A stretch of DNA of 47,124 nucleotides, taken from positions 1 to 47,124 of the forward strand of contig JAXLQL010000043.1 of the NCBI GenBank assembly GCA_046331625.1, written 5' to 3'. The notes beneath the pieces are model-generated. The model worked only from the letters and a program-made list of their open reading frames with translations, ran no database searches and had not been told where the DNA came from. The position numbers and the translations under genes are program-made. This DNA is from JAXLQL01 sp046331625 (lineage in GTDB: Bacteria; Acidobacteriota; Terriglobia; Bryobacterales; Bryobacteraceae). This document shows, piece after piece, positions 1 to 9,543 of this stretch (its first letter is position 1; each line of letters begins with the position of its first letter).

Positions 1-689
1 TCGGCGATTCGCTCGGCATCCCGGTGAAGTACGTTTGCCTCGTCGACTATTCGAACTCGCGCGGAGCGATCGACATGGGGCTGCATCCGCAACTCGGGCC
101 CGGCTACCAGCCGGCCGCGGAGAAGGGCCTCGCGCTTGACCAGATGCTCGCCGCTAGTGACCTCGCTGCGTTGTGGGTGGTGGGTGCGAACCCGCTGCGA
201 TCTGCCGCGCTCGCTTCGCAGAAAGCGTTCGTCGTAGTGCAGGACCTCTTCCTCACTGAAACGGCCAAGCGCGCCGACGTGGTGCTGCCCGCGGCTTCCG
301 CGTATGAAAAGTCCGGCACCGTCACCAGCGGAACGGGCGAAGTGCAGCGGCTCACCAAAGCGCTCGACGTGATGGGCGCCAAACCCGACCTCGATATTTT
401 CGGCCTGATCGCGCGCGCCATGCGGCTCGACCTCGGCCGTGCTGACGCGGCGAAGATCGGCGAAGAGATCCGATCCACGGTGCGCGGCTATAATGTTCCA
501 TTACCTGTTTTGGCCACGGGCGGCGCCGCGCCGACCGCGCCTCTCAATGGACGCGTCGACGTGGAATCGCGTCCCGAACTGATCCACTCGGCCGGCGACA
601 CGCTGTTCACATCCGGATCGCTCGGCAAGTATTCGAAACTGTTGAACTCGGTGATGGAAGCGCCGGGTAAGCTCTATCAAGGCAAATGA
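1..689 (+). CDS. nuoG: NADH-quinone oxidoreductase subunit G, C-terminal part (5' truncated)
   Basis: This is the C-terminal end of the large iron-sulfur/molybdopterin-fold subunit of complex I, in the peripheral arm of the proton-pumping NADH dehydrogenase. The frame is open to the left edge without a stop, so the first visible GTG at 24 is internal. The stretch VVGANPLRSA followed by AKRADVVLPAASAYEKSGTV is typical of the molybdopterin-oxidoreductase fold used by NuoG, where it is structural and binds no cofactor. The stop overlaps the nuoH start by four bases (ATGA), as expected in a nuo operon. Identification rests on the motif and on the six complex I membrane subunits that follow. The N-terminal Fe-S domains lie outside the window. 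Confidence 0.9.
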   Translation, partial: GDSLGIPVKYVCLVDYSNSRGAIDMGLHPQLGPGYQPAAEKGLALDQMLAASDLAALWVVGANPLRSAALASQKAFVVVQDLFLTETAKRADVVLPAASAYEKSGTVTSGTGEVQRLTKALDVMGAKPDLDIFGLIARAMRLDLGRADAAKIGEEIRSTVRGYNVPLPVLATGGAAPTAPLNGRVDVESRPELIHSAGDTLFTSGSLGKYSKLLNSVMEAPGKLYQGK

Positions 690-1903
690 ACTTTTACATC
701 CTGAGCCTGATCAAATTGGGGCTGGTCGCCTTCGTCTTTCTGACGGCGCTCGCCTACTTGCAGTTGGTGGAACGCAAGGTGATCGCCCACGTGCAGGTCC
801 GCGTGGGTCCGAACCGCGTGGGTCCGTTCGGATTCTGGCAGCCGCTGGTGGATACGGTGAAGCTGCTCACCAAGGAAGACATGCTTCCGCCGCATGTGAA
901 TAAATTCTTCTATCTGCTTGCGCCTATCATTTCCGTGTCCACCGCGCTGGTGGGCATCTCAGTGATCCCCTTCGGCCCCGCGATCGAAGTGCTCGGCGTG
1001 AAGACCAACATGGAACTCACTGACCTGAACATTTCGATCCTGGTGCTGCTGGCCGCGTCGGGTCTGGGTGTGTACGGAATCGCGCTGGCCGGATGGTCGT
1101 CGAACAACAAGTACTCGCTCCTCGGCGGTCTCCGCGCATCGGCGCAGATGATCAGCTATGAGCTCCCACTGGCGCTCTCGATCGCCGCGCCCCTGCTCGT
1201 CTACAACACGCTCAGCTTGCGCAAGGCGGTGGAATCGCAACAGGGTTACCAACTTGGCTTCCTTCCGAACTGGGGCATTTTCCAATTTCCTTACGCGCTC
1301 GGGCTGATCCCGGCGTGCATCATCTTCGTGATCTGTGCGTTCGCGGAAACCAACCGCATTCCCTTCGACCTTCCCGAAGCCGAAAACGAACTCGTCGCTG
1401 GCTTCCACACCGAATATTCGTCGATGAAGTTCGCGGCGTTCTTCATGGCGGAATACGCGAACATGGTCAACATCTGCGCCATGTGCACGCACCTGTTTCT
1501 TGGCGGATGGCTGCCGCTGTGGCCCGCGTCCCTCGGCTCTGACCTCGTACCGTTCGTGCTCTTCGGATTCCTCGGCCTGATGGCGATCATGCACGGGCTC
1601 GGTCCCGGCCGTGCGCGCGACCGCTTGTGGCTGAAGCTCGGTGGCTTGGTGCTGCTCGGGATCGCGGCGGTGTGCCTGATCGCGGCACTGCATGTGATTC
1701 CGCTGCTCAGCCAAATCCTGCTGCCGCTGTTCTGGTTTTTGGCGAAGACCGGCTTCCTGCTCTTCCTCTATATCTGGGTCCGCGCCACTCTGCCGCGGTT
1801 CCGCTATGACCAGTTGATGCACTTCGCCTGGTTACGGATGTTCCCCGCTTCGTTGCTCATTCTGTTCGCCATCGGAGCGATGGTGGCGCTTGGGGCTCAC
1901 TGA
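686..1903 (+). CDS. nuoH: NADH-quinone oxidoreductase subunit H
   Basis: NuoH is the membrane subunit at the junction of the two complex I arms and forms part of the quinone-binding cavity. The 405-residue product is strongly hydrophobic. It carries the family signatures VERKVIAHVQVRVGPNRVGP near residue 30, the central segment FAETNRIPFDLPEAENELVAGFHTEY, and the following SSMKFAAFFMAEYANM. These acidic loops line the quinone channel in known structures. At 405 residues it is longer than many homologues of about 330, mainly through extra C-terminal hydrophobic sequence. The start overlaps the nuoG stop (ATGA), which points to translational coupling. The stop is followed two bases later by nuoJ. 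Confidence 0.97.
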   Translation: MNFYILSLIKLGLVAFVFLTALAYLQLVERKVIAHVQVRVGPNRVGPFGFWQPLVDTVKLLTKEDMLPPHVNKFFYLLAPIISVSTALVGISVIPFGPAIEVLGVKTNMELTDLNISILVLLAASGLGVYGIALAGWSSNNKYSLLGGLRASAQMISYELPLALSIAAPLLVYNTLSLRKAVESQQGYQLGFLPNWGIFQFPYALGLIPACIIFVICAFAETNRIPFDLPEAENELVAGFHTEYSSMKFAAFFMAEYANMVNICAMCTHLFLGGWLPLWPASLGSDLVPFVLFGFLGLMAIMHGLGPGRARDRLWLKLGGLVLLGIAAVCLIAALHVIPLLSQILLPLFWFLAKTGFLLFLYIWVRATLPRFRYDQLMHFAWLRMFPASLLILFAIGAMVALGAH

Positions 1904-1905
1904 AA

Positions 1906-2412
<507 letters not shown>

Positions 2413-2413
2413 C

Positions 2414-2734
2414 ATGCCTCCTACGCCTCCTCCGGTCCCGTTGACCGCGTACCTGATGCTCAGCGCCGTACTGTTCTGTCTCGGCGCGTTCGGCTTCCTG
2501 ATTCGCAAGAACCTGATCACGGTGTTCATGTCGATCGAGTTGATGCTCAACGCCGTGAACCTGAGCTTCGTATCGTTCTCCTACAAGTTCGGCAAGGTAG
2601 ACGGACACCTGTTCACCTTCTTCGTGATGGTGGTGGCTGCCGCCGAAGCCGCCGTGGGCCTGGCGATCATCCTGACCGTATTCAAGAACCGCTCGACGCT
2701 GCTCGTCGACGATGTCGACTCGTTGAAACTCTAA
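2414..2734 (+). CDS. nuoK: NADH-quinone oxidoreductase subunit K
   Basis: A 106-residue three-helix membrane protein, the usual NuoK size. It contains GAFGFLIRKNLITVFMSIELMLNAVNLSFV; the Glu of SIELMLNA is the conserved membrane glutamate of the proton path. A second conserved acidic position lies in AAAEAAVGLAIILTVF. The start follows the nuoJ stop by one base, and the stop is four bases before nuoL. Confidence 0.97.
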   Translation: MPPTPPPVPLTAYLMLSAVLFCLGAFGFLIRKNLITVFMSIELMLNAVNLSFVSFSYKFGKVDGHLFTFFVMVVAAAEAAVGLAIILTVFKNRSTLLVDDVDSLKL

Positions 2735-2738
2735 TCCG

Positions 2739-4733
2739 ATGCACGAATCCCAGCAACTTTGGCTGATCCCGATCCTGCCGCTGATCGGCTTCCTCATTAA
2801 CGGACTGTTCGGCAAACGCCTGCCGAAGCCGATGATCAGCGCCGTAGCGGTCGGCAGCGTGGCGCTCAGCTTTCTGTGGGTGCTCAAGTCCGTCAACGCG
2901 TTGATGCCGCTCGAGCACGCGCATGTGGAAAGCTACTTCACCTGGATCCAGAGCGGCGCACTCAGCATTCCCTTCGAACTCGGCGTCGATCGCCTCACTG
3001 CCGTGATGCTCTTCGTAGTCACCGGCATCGGCACGCTCATTCACATCTACGCAAGCGGCTACATGGCTGAGGAAGACGGCTACTACCGCTTCTTCGCCTA
3101 CCTCAACCTGTTCATGTTTTTCATGCTCACGCTGGTGCTGGCGAACAACTACTTGTTGCTGTTCGTTGGCTGGGAAGGCGTGGGTTTGTGCAGCTACTTG
3201 CTGATCGGCTTCTACTACCTGAAGCTCAGCGCGACCACGGCCGGGAACAAGGCTTTCATTGTGAACCGCGTGGGCGACTTTGGGTTCGCGCTCGGCATGT
3301 TCCTCATCTTCCGCGAATTCGGATCGCTCACCTTCGGCGAAGTATTCTCGAAGGCAGCGAACGTTCCAGTGGAGCATTCGGCCGGCATCATGACCGCGAT
3401 CTGCTTGCTGTTGCTGGTTGGTGCGGCGGGCAAGTCCGCGCAGGTTCCGTTGTATGTGTGGCTGCCGGACGCGATGGAAGGTCCCACGCCCGTGTCAGCT
3501 CTCATCCACGCGGCGACGATGGTGACCGCGGGTGTATACATGGTGGCGCGCTCGTTCGTGCTGTATGAACATGCTCCGATGGCGAAGGAAATCGTCGCGG
3601 TGGTCGGGTTGTTGACCGCGGTGCTCGCGGCGACCATCGGCATGACGCAATACGACATCAAGAAGGTGTTCGCCTACTCGACGGTGTCGCAACTCGGGTA
3701 CATGTTCGTGGGCTTGGGAGTGGGCGCGTACTCGGCGGGAATCTTCCACGTGGTGACGCATGCGTTCTTCAAAGCGCTGCTCTTCTTGGGCGCCGGATCG
3801 GTGATCCACGCGATGCACCATGAGCAGGACATGCGGCACATGGGCGGGCTGCGCAAATACATCCCCGTGACGTTCGCGACGCTTGCCTGCGCATGGGTGG
3901 CGATCGCGGGTGTGCCGCCGTTCTCGGGTTTCCATAGTAAAGACGCGATTCTGCTCGCCGCGCATCATCATGCACCGTGGATGTACTGGATCGGCACCAT
4001 CACTGCTGGCGTGACTGCCTTCTACGTGTCGCGCGCGATGTTCATGACGTTCTGGGGCGAGTTCCGCGGAGCCGAGGTCCTGGCACACGCGCATGCTTCG
4101 CATGGAAGCGGCCACGGACACGACGATCATTCGCACGGTAACGACCACGCCCACGATCACTCGCACGACCGGGGACACGATCATGGCCACGACCACCACG
4201 CGCACGATGCCAAACCGCACGAGTCGCCTTGGGTGATGCTCGGTCCGCTGTGCGTGCTGGCCCTGCTGTCATTGTTCGGCGGTTACTTCAACATTCCCCA
4301 ATTCCTCGAACCCGTCTTCCACGGCCATGAAGGCGAGCACGACATGATGCTGGTGGCTATCTCGGTAGCCGCTGGACTCATCGGAATGGCGATCGCCTAC
4401 TTCCTCTACGTCGTGAGCCCCGGCTCGGCCGACTCCATAGCCGAAAGCCTCGGCGGACTCTACAAGATGGTCTACAACAAGTACATGGTCGACGAAGCTT
4501 ACGACCACGTCATCGTCGATCCGCTCATCGGCGGCTCTCGCTCGGTGCTGTGGAAAGGCCTCGACGCCGGTGTGGTGGATGGCGCCGTGAACGGGGCAGG
4601 GAAGCTCGCCCGCGCCATAGGAGGCGGCTTACGCCACTTCCAAGGAGGCAACATCCGAAGCTACGCCACTTGGGTGGTGCTCGGATCGTTCCTCGTAATT
4701 GTGTACCTCGGCGTGACGGGAGGCATGCGATGA
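2739..4733 (+). CDS. nuoL: NADH-quinone oxidoreductase subunit L with His-rich loop
   Basis: This is the distal antiporter-like proton-pumping subunit of complex I, 664 residues, within the normal range. Family motifs are FVGWEGVGLCSYLLIGFYY near residue 142, NKAFIVNRVGD, and GKSAQVPLYVWLPDAMEGPTPVSALIHAATMVTAGVY near 230, plus KKVFAYSTVSQLGYM. These contain the Lys and Glu residues of the half-channel. Between roughly residues 448 and 495 there is an insertion made almost wholly of His, Asp, Gly, Ala and Ser (nt about 4084-4220). It lies between late transmembrane segments, before PWVMLGPLCVLALLSLFGGYF. The stop overlaps nuoM by four bases. Confidence 0.97.
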   Translation: MHESQQLWLIPILPLIGFLINGLFGKRLPKPMISAVAVGSVALSFLWVLKSVNALMPLEHAHVESYFTWIQSGALSIPFELGVDRLTAVMLFVVTGIGTLIHIYASGYMAEEDGYYRFFAYLNLFMFFMLTLVLANNYLLLFVGWEGVGLCSYLLIGFYYLKLSATTAGNKAFIVNRVGDFGFALGMFLIFREFGSLTFGEVFSKAANVPVEHSAGIMTAICLLLLVGAAGKSAQVPLYVWLPDAMEGPTPVSALIHAATMVTAGVYMVARSFVLYEHAPMAKEIVAVVGLLTAVLAATIGMTQYDIKKVFAYSTVSQLGYMFVGLGVGAYSAGIFHVVTHAFFKALLFLGAGSVIHAMHHEQDMRHMGGLRKYIPVTFATLACAWVAIAGVPPFSGFHSKDAILLAAHHHAPWMYWIGTITAGVTAFYVSRAMFMTFWGEFRGAEVLAHAHASHGSGHGHDDHSHGNDHAHDHSHDRGHDHGHDHHAHDAKPHESPWVMLGPLCVLALLSLFGGYFNIPQFLEPVFHGHEGEHDMMLVAISVAAGLIGMAIAYFLYVVSPGSADSIAESLGGLYKMVYNKYMVDEAYDHVIVDPLIGGSRSVLWKGLDAGVVDGAVNGAGKLARAIGGGLRHFQGGNIRSYATWVVLGSFLVIVYLGVTGGMR

Positions 4734-6256
4734 ACCTCCTCGACCTCACCATCTTCCTCCCCGCCATCGGCTTCCTGATCGTGCTGCTGCTGCCGCGCTC
4801 GGCTGACGATCTGGTCAAGAAGCTCACGCTCGGCCTCTCGCTCGTCATCTTCCTGATCTCGCTGGGCCTCATCGGGCCCGTGATGAGCGCGGGCGGCGCT
4901 CGCACGCTCGAAACAAATGTCCCCTGGATTGATTCGCCGTCGATTCGCTACCACGTCTCGCTCGATGGGCTGAGCCTGTGGCTAGTGGTGCTCTCGACGC
5001 TCCTTACGCCGCTCTGCGTGCTCATCTCCTGGAACTACATCAAGCACCGCGTCAAAGAGTACTACGCGTTCCTGCTGCTGCTCGAATGCGGCGTCATCGG
5101 CGTGTTCGCCTCGATGGACCTGTTCCTCTTCTACGTGTTCTGGGAAGTGACGCTGGTTCCGATGTACTTCCTGATCGGCATCTGGGGACACGAACGCCGC
5201 ATCTACGCCACGGTCAAATTCTTCCTCTACACGATGGCCGGATCGGTGCTGATGCTGGCCGCCATCATCTACCTCTATACGAAGACCGGCTCGTTCGACT
5301 ATCCGGTGATCCAGGGCCTGCTCGAAAGCGGCCGCGTAGCTCTGACGCCCGCGCAACAGTTGCCGCTATTCCTCGCCTTCTTCATCGCTTTCGCAATCAA
5401 GGTTCCGCTGTGGCCGCTGCATACGTGGTTGCCCGATGCGCACGTGGAAGCTCCCACGGCCGGGTCGGTGATGCTGGCCTCGGTGATGCTGAAAATGGGT
5501 ACTTACGGAATCGTGCGATTTTGTTTACCGCTGTTCGGCAACGCGGCGCGCCAATGCGCCGACGCGATCGTCACCTGCGCCATCATCGGCATTATCGTAG
5601 GTGCGCTGGTGGCGATGGTGCAGCCGAACATGAAGAAGCTGGTCGCTTATTCGTCGGTGAGCCACCTTGGTTTCGTCGTGCTCGGGACCTTCTCGTTCAA
5701 CCAGCAGGGAATCGATGGCGCGGTCTACCAGATGCTGAATCACGGCGTCTCCACCGGAGCGCTCTTCATGCTCGTCGGCATGCTCTATGAACGCCGCCAC
5801 TCGCTCGAGATCAAAGACTACGGCGGCGTGGCCAATGTCGCTCCCAAACTCACCGTGATCTTCCTCATCACCACGCTCGCCTCGATCGGGCTGCCGCTGC
5901 TCAACAACTTCGTCGGCGAATTCCTGGTGCTGCAGGGAGCGGTGCTGACCAACGTGCGCTGGGCGGCCTTCGCCGCGCTCGGCGTGATCCTCTCGGCGTG
6001 CTACATGCTGTGGATGTTCCAGCGCTCGTTCCTCGGCGCCGCGTCGCATGACGTGGAGCATCACGTGAATGACATCACTCTACGGGAACTGGTGGCCGTG
6101 GGACCGCTCGTGATCCTGATGGTTTGGATGGGCATCTACTCGCAAAGCTTCCTTCCCTCCATCGGCGCGGCAGACGCCAAGATCCTGCAAAACTCCAAAG
6201 TGAACGTCGAATACCAGGTGAAAGCCAATACCACGGAGGTGGCCAATGCCCGCTAG
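4730..6256 (+). CDS. nuoM: NADH-quinone oxidoreductase subunit M
   Basis: A second antiporter-like proton-pumping subunit, 508 residues. The frame is open further upstream, but the ATG at 4730 was chosen because it overlaps the nuoL stop (ATGA) and the protein then begins MNLLDLTIFLPAIGF, a normal first transmembrane helix. Motifs include FWEVTLVPMYFLIGIWG (the conserved Glu in the E-x-LVPMY region), AFAIKVPLWPLHTWLPDAHVEAPTAGSVMLA, and KKLVAYSSVSHLGFVVLG. It overlaps nuoN by 11 bases. Confidence 0.97.
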   Translation: MNLLDLTIFLPAIGFLIVLLLPRSADDLVKKLTLGLSLVIFLISLGLIGPVMSAGGARTLETNVPWIDSPSIRYHVSLDGLSLWLVVLSTLLTPLCVLISWNYIKHRVKEYYAFLLLLECGVIGVFASMDLFLFYVFWEVTLVPMYFLIGIWGHERRIYATVKFFLYTMAGSVLMLAAIIYLYTKTGSFDYPVIQGLLESGRVALTPAQQLPLFLAFFIAFAIKVPLWPLHTWLPDAHVEAPTAGSVMLASVMLKMGTYGIVRFCLPLFGNAARQCADAIVTCAIIGIIVGALVAMVQPNMKKLVAYSSVSHLGFVVLGTFSFNQQGIDGAVYQMLNHGVSTGALFMLVGMLYERRHSLEIKDYGGVANVAPKLTVIFLITTLASIGLPLLNNFVGEFLVLQGAVLTNVRWAAFAALGVILSACYMLWMFQRSFLGAASHDVEHHVNDITLRELVAVGPLVILMVWMGIYSQSFLPSIGAADAKILQNSKVNVEYQVKANTTEVANAR

Positions 6257-7719
6257 TTGGCCCACCTCGGCCGAGTACATCCGGCTGCTGCCCGAGACGA
6301 TCCTCGCCGTCTTCGGCACGCTGATCATGCTTCTCGAGGGCTTGGCCGGCGAGAATCATCGCCGCCATACGGGATCGCTTGCCATCGCGGCCATCCTGCT
6401 CGCCATCGGCGGCGCGTTGATGGGCGGCGCCGATCCCGGCCCCGCGTTTTCGAACTTCGTCATCGTCGATGGCTTCGCAACATTTTTCCGGGTTCTTGTT
6501 TTGGTCGCGGGTCTGCTCGCGGTCTTGTGCTCCACTGCTTACTTGACGCGCGAAAACGCCGACTCCGGCGAGTTCTTCGCGCTCGTGCTGTTCTCGCTCT
6601 CCGGCCAGTGCCTGCTCGCCGCCGCCAACGAGTTGATCATGGTCTTCATCGGCATCGAGATTTCCTCGATCGCCACCTACGTGATGGCCGGCTTCCTGCG
6701 TGACGACAAGCGCAACAACGAGTCCGCCGTGAAGTACTTCCTGCTCGGCTCGTTCGCCACCGCGTTCCTGCTTTACGGCGTTGCCTGGATCTGCGGGCTC
6801 ACCGGTAGCACAATCTCACCGAGATCCGCCGCGCACGCGGCAAGTCCCCCAGCCCGCTCGACCCAGCCGGTGGCGGGCGTGGCGCGGTACTCGCCGCGCC
6901 GATCGGCAAGTCGGCTACCGCTTAAAGTCCTCTACGCGCGTTCCCGCGCCGCAGGGCCAGGCGTCCTGCTCCGGGCGCCGCTCCGGTGACTGCGTTCATG
7001 TCCGCCAGCCCAAGGCGAGAAACGCCTTCGCCGTGCTGCTCCGCGTGTTCCTTACCGCGTTCTCCGGCATGGCCGACGCATGGCAACCGGTGGTTTGGTT
7101 TGCGCATGGCCACGATGATCATGGGAACTTCGCCGCGCTCGCGCAATCGAACATCAAACGCGTGCTGGCGTATTCTTCGATCGCGCACGCCGGCTACGTG
7201 CTGGTTGCCGTGACCGCGCACTCGAAGATCGGCACCGAAGCCGCGATGTTCTACCTGGCCGCGTATGCGTTCATGAACATCGGAGCGTTCGCTGTGATCG
7301 GACACTTCGCGCGCAAGGCCGAGCGCTACGTGATGGTGGATGACTTCGCGGGGCTCGGCGAAAAGCAGCCGCTGACGGCCGCGCTGCTCACGGTGTTCCT
7401 GCTCTCTCTGATCGGCGTGCCGCTGACCGCCGGATTCTTCGGCAAGTTCTACATCTTCCGCGCAGCGCTCGACTCGGGGCTCGTGTGGCTCACGGTGCTC
7501 GGGTTGCTCAACTCGGCCGTTGCTGCTTACTACTATCTGCGCATCATCGTGGTGATGTATTTCCACGAGCCCGGCGAAGCGACGAACACCGTGACGGACC
7601 TCACGCCCGGCGTTCGCGTTGCCGTGTGGGGCTCGGCACTCGCCACCGTGGTGCTAGGGTTCTTCCCGTCCTTGCTGCTGAAGTACGCGCAGCAAGCCGC
7701 TCGCCTCGGCGGACAGTAG
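6246..7719 (+). CDS. nuoN: NADH-quinone oxidoreductase subunit N, frame-disrupted
   Basis: The third antiporter-like complex I subunit, readable only by switching frame. From 6246 the protein runs MPASWPTSAEYIRLLPETILAVFG through ESAVKYFLLGSFATAFLLYG to about 6811. A short piece APVTAFMSASP (about 6973-7005) is in a second frame. From about 7015 to 7719 a third frame gives FAVLLRVFLTAF, then SNIKRVLAYSSIAHAGYVLVAV and PLTAGFFGKFYIFRAAL, the normal C-terminal half. Residues in between, expected to hold the FK-x-PFH-x-WTPD-x-Y-x-GAP motif, are scrambled by several indels. The rest of the operon is intact and both halves look well conserved, so a local consensus error is likelier than true loss. 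If real, the last subunit would be inactive. Confidence 0.85.
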
Positions 7720-7737
7720 GACCGCCCGCATGCGGAT

Positions 7738-7780
7738 TGTAGGGCGGGCTTTAGCCAGCGCGGGACTTCAGTCCCGCTGC
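7738..7780 (+). repeat. Composite palindromic repeat, copy 1
   Basis: The core hairpin at 7760-7777 has arms GCGGGACT and AGTCCCGC around two bases. It is preceded by TGTAGGGCGGGCTTTAGCC, which holds a weaker GGCT/AGCC stem. The same core recurs at 22396, 38481, 43293 and 45117. It lies in the 90-base gap between nuoN and the hydrolase gene. No poly-U run follows, so a terminator role is possible but not shown. Confidence 0.85.
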
Positions 7781-7809
7781 CCGGGTTTAGCACTCGACCG
7801 GTAGCCCAC

Positions 7810-8751
7810 ATGTTCCTTGCGCTTGCCCTCCTCCTCGCCGCGATCCTCTTCCTCGCGATCCGGCAGTCGGAGAGCATCCTCCACGTCTGGCCCCGCCGCC
7901 GCCTCGTCGTCAGAACCGAAGCCGCTGACGAAATCGGCACTCACTGGGAGCCCGCCGAAACCAAATCGCGCGACGGACTCACGCTGCGCGGATGGCTCTT
8001 CTATCCTTCGCAGTGGAACGGCAAGGCCGCAGTCGCGCTCCACGGATTCGCCGACAGCCGCATGGGCATGCTCCCACATGCATCGCTGCTCGTGAAGAAC
8101 GGATTCGCGGCGCTGCTGCCCGATAGCCGCGGCCACGGCGTCAGCGATGGCAACCTGGTCACGTTCGGGCTCCGCGAAGCCGCCGACGTCAGCGCGTGGG
8201 GCGACTACCTGAAATCGCGCCTTGGCGTGGACCGCTTCTACGCCATCGGAAATTCGATGGGCGCGGGCGTGCTGCTCACCGCGCTTTCCACCGAGTCTCG
8301 CATCGCCGCAGCCATCATCGAATGTGGCTACACGAGCTTCGCCGACGTAGCCAAAGACAAGCTTGCCCGGCGTCTGCATCTGCCCGCGTGGTCCGCGCGG
8401 ACCCTGCTGTTCCCGGTGGCGCTCACTGCGTTCGCGTATGCGCGGCTTCGTTACGGAGTCGCGATGTGGCGAGTGCGTCCTCTCGATCACGCGCGCGATG
8501 CGTGCGTTCCGATGCTGCTGATCCACGGGACCGCGGACGAGGACATCCCGCATCGCCACTCCCGCGAGCTACATCGCGCCAATCCGCGATGGGCGGGGCT
8601 GTGGGAGGTGGAGGGGATGGGACACGTGGAAGCCGCGAGCGCGGTCGCCGGGGAGTACGAGCGTCGTCTGCTCGCGCAGTTCGACGTGACGCCGCGTGTT
8701 CCGCTTGGTCCAGTGCTGGTGTCGCCGCGCTTGCCGGCCGTGAGGGGCTGA
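7810..8751 (+). CDS. Alpha/beta hydrolase, membrane-anchored
   Basis: A 313-residue serine hydrolase of the alpha/beta fold. The N-terminal MFLALALLLAAILFLAI forms an uncleaved anchor or signal helix. VALHGFADSR is the oxyanion-hole HG motif (near residue 78), AIGNSMGAGV the nucleophile elbow with its Ser near residue 158, LLIHGTADEDIP holds the catalytic Asp, and GMGHVEA the catalytic His near residue 280. The family includes esterases, acyl-peptidases and BAAT/PrtT-like proteins of unknown substrate, so the substrate cannot be given. The ATG at 7810 puts the hydrophobic helix at the N-terminus. The gene stands alone after the nuo operon, separated by repeat copy 1, and converges with the broken XRE gene. 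Confidence 0.85.
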   Translation: MFLALALLLAAILFLAIRQSESILHVWPRRRLVVRTEAADEIGTHWEPAETKSRDGLTLRGWLFYPSQWNGKAAVALHGFADSRMGMLPHASLLVKNGFAALLPDSRGHGVSDGNLVTFGLREAADVSAWGDYLKSRLGVDRFYAIGNSMGAGVLLTALSTESRIAAAIIECGYTSFADVAKDKLARRLHLPAWSARTLLFPVALTAFAYARLRYGVAMWRVRPLDHARDACVPMLLIHGTADEDIPHRHSRELHRANPRWAGLWEVEGMGHVEAASAVAGEYERRLLAQFDVTPRVPLGPVLVSPRLPAVRG

Positions 8752-9006
8752 GCCGCAGGTCCGCGCCAACGGCGCACAGGTAGCCGCCGGCGTGCTCACT
8801 CACCTACATGTCCCCCTGCCGTTCCGGCTTCGAAACGTCTCCCTCGTCCACGTGAAGATCATCAGCGACCTTGCCCCGTGCCAGATCTCGCCTTGCGCAA
8901 CTCGTAAAGCGACATTTCCTCGATCAGCCGGCGGTACTCGGCATCGCTGGCCGCGCGTAGCCGCCGGGGACATCTTCTGCTGCAGTTCCCCGTATGCGAT
9001 TGCCAT
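8745..9006 (-). pseudogene. Decayed XRE-family (HigA-type) antitoxin
   Basis: Reading leftwards from an ATG at 9006 with a GGGAGG about 10 bases before it, the frames give in turn MAIAYGELQQKMSPAATR, then DAEYRRLIEEMSLYELRKAR, then GKVADDLHVDEGDVSKPERQ followed by GDM, a TAG, and VSEHAGGYLCAVGADLRL. Joined, these match the layout of small XRE antitoxins: an acidic helix, M-x-L-x-ELR-x-AR, a helix-turn-helix ending D-x-SK-x-ER, then DMYVSTL and a GG-x-L strand. At least two frameshifts and one stop codon, where a Tyr codon is expected, break it. No toxin gene is recognisable beside it. It could be a remnant or a victim of sequence error. Conserved residues in all pieces argue that a real gene existed here. 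Confidence 0.6.
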
Positions 9007-9025
9007 GTCTGCTCATCCTCCCTAA

Positions 9026-9391
9026 TTACTGGGCTTCTTCGCTCTCGGCCCTGCGGGCGCGCCACGGTTGCGCCGTAGCCGCCCACTCTGATCGGCAAAC
9101 CCACAGCGAAGCGTGCGGCCCGGACAGGCCGGTGAAACAACTCGCAGCGAGCAGCTTGATTTCCGCACCGGCATCCTTGGCGACGCGCAGAACGGTAGCC
9201 AGTTCCAGCGCAGTATCCGGAGCAACTTGTTCGAGCCCGGTCAGATCGATCCAGTAGGCGGTGCGATGGGCGCGGATACGCCACCCCAGAAAATCTCCGA
9301 GCGCCGCGGTGCTGCCCGGGGCGGCCATGGGGCCCAGGAGTCGCACGATGGTCACGCCCAGTCCGGGGCGCTCGGTACAGGTGAGTTGCAT
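9026..9391 (-). CDS. STAS-domain (anti-sigma-factor-antagonist-like) protein
   Basis: A 121-residue protein. GVTIVRLLGPMAAPGSTAAL, AYWIDLTGLEQVAPDTALELATVL and DAGAEIKLLAAS follow the strand-helix order of STAS domains used in partner-switching control of sigma factors. The serine normally phosphorylated in the D-S-x-x-L loop is absent; the loop reads APDTALE, leaving Thr as the only candidate. After LLAAS the sequence stops looking like a STAS C-terminus, so a frameshift near 9150 is possible. The ATG at 9391 was preferred over the open upstream frame because the first strand starts directly after it. The gene ends 19 bases before the broken XRE start, so the two may form one transcript. Confidence 0.55.
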   Translation of the reverse strand: MQLTCTERPGLGVTIVRLLGPMAAPGSTAALGDFLGWRIRAHRTAYWIDLTGLEQVAPDTALELATVLRVAKDAGAEIKLLAASCFTGLSGPHASLWVCRSEWAATAQPWRARRAESEEAQ

Positions 9392-9543
9392 TGTGGCAGC
9401 TCTTTCGAAGGAATCAAAAAAGGGCGGCGCCGTGCGTGTCCGCTGCGTATGTTGGCTTGGCCCGAGAGAAGAGGCCGGACAGCCGGTTGGGGAACGCCGC
9501 GAGACGCGAAGTGGGAGGCCACGGCGCCGCACTTCCCAACCCA

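Noticed and set aside
8862..9284. 140-residue minus-strand frame
   Set aside because: Its end contains part of the broken XRE antitoxin, but most of it is the STAS gene in another frame.
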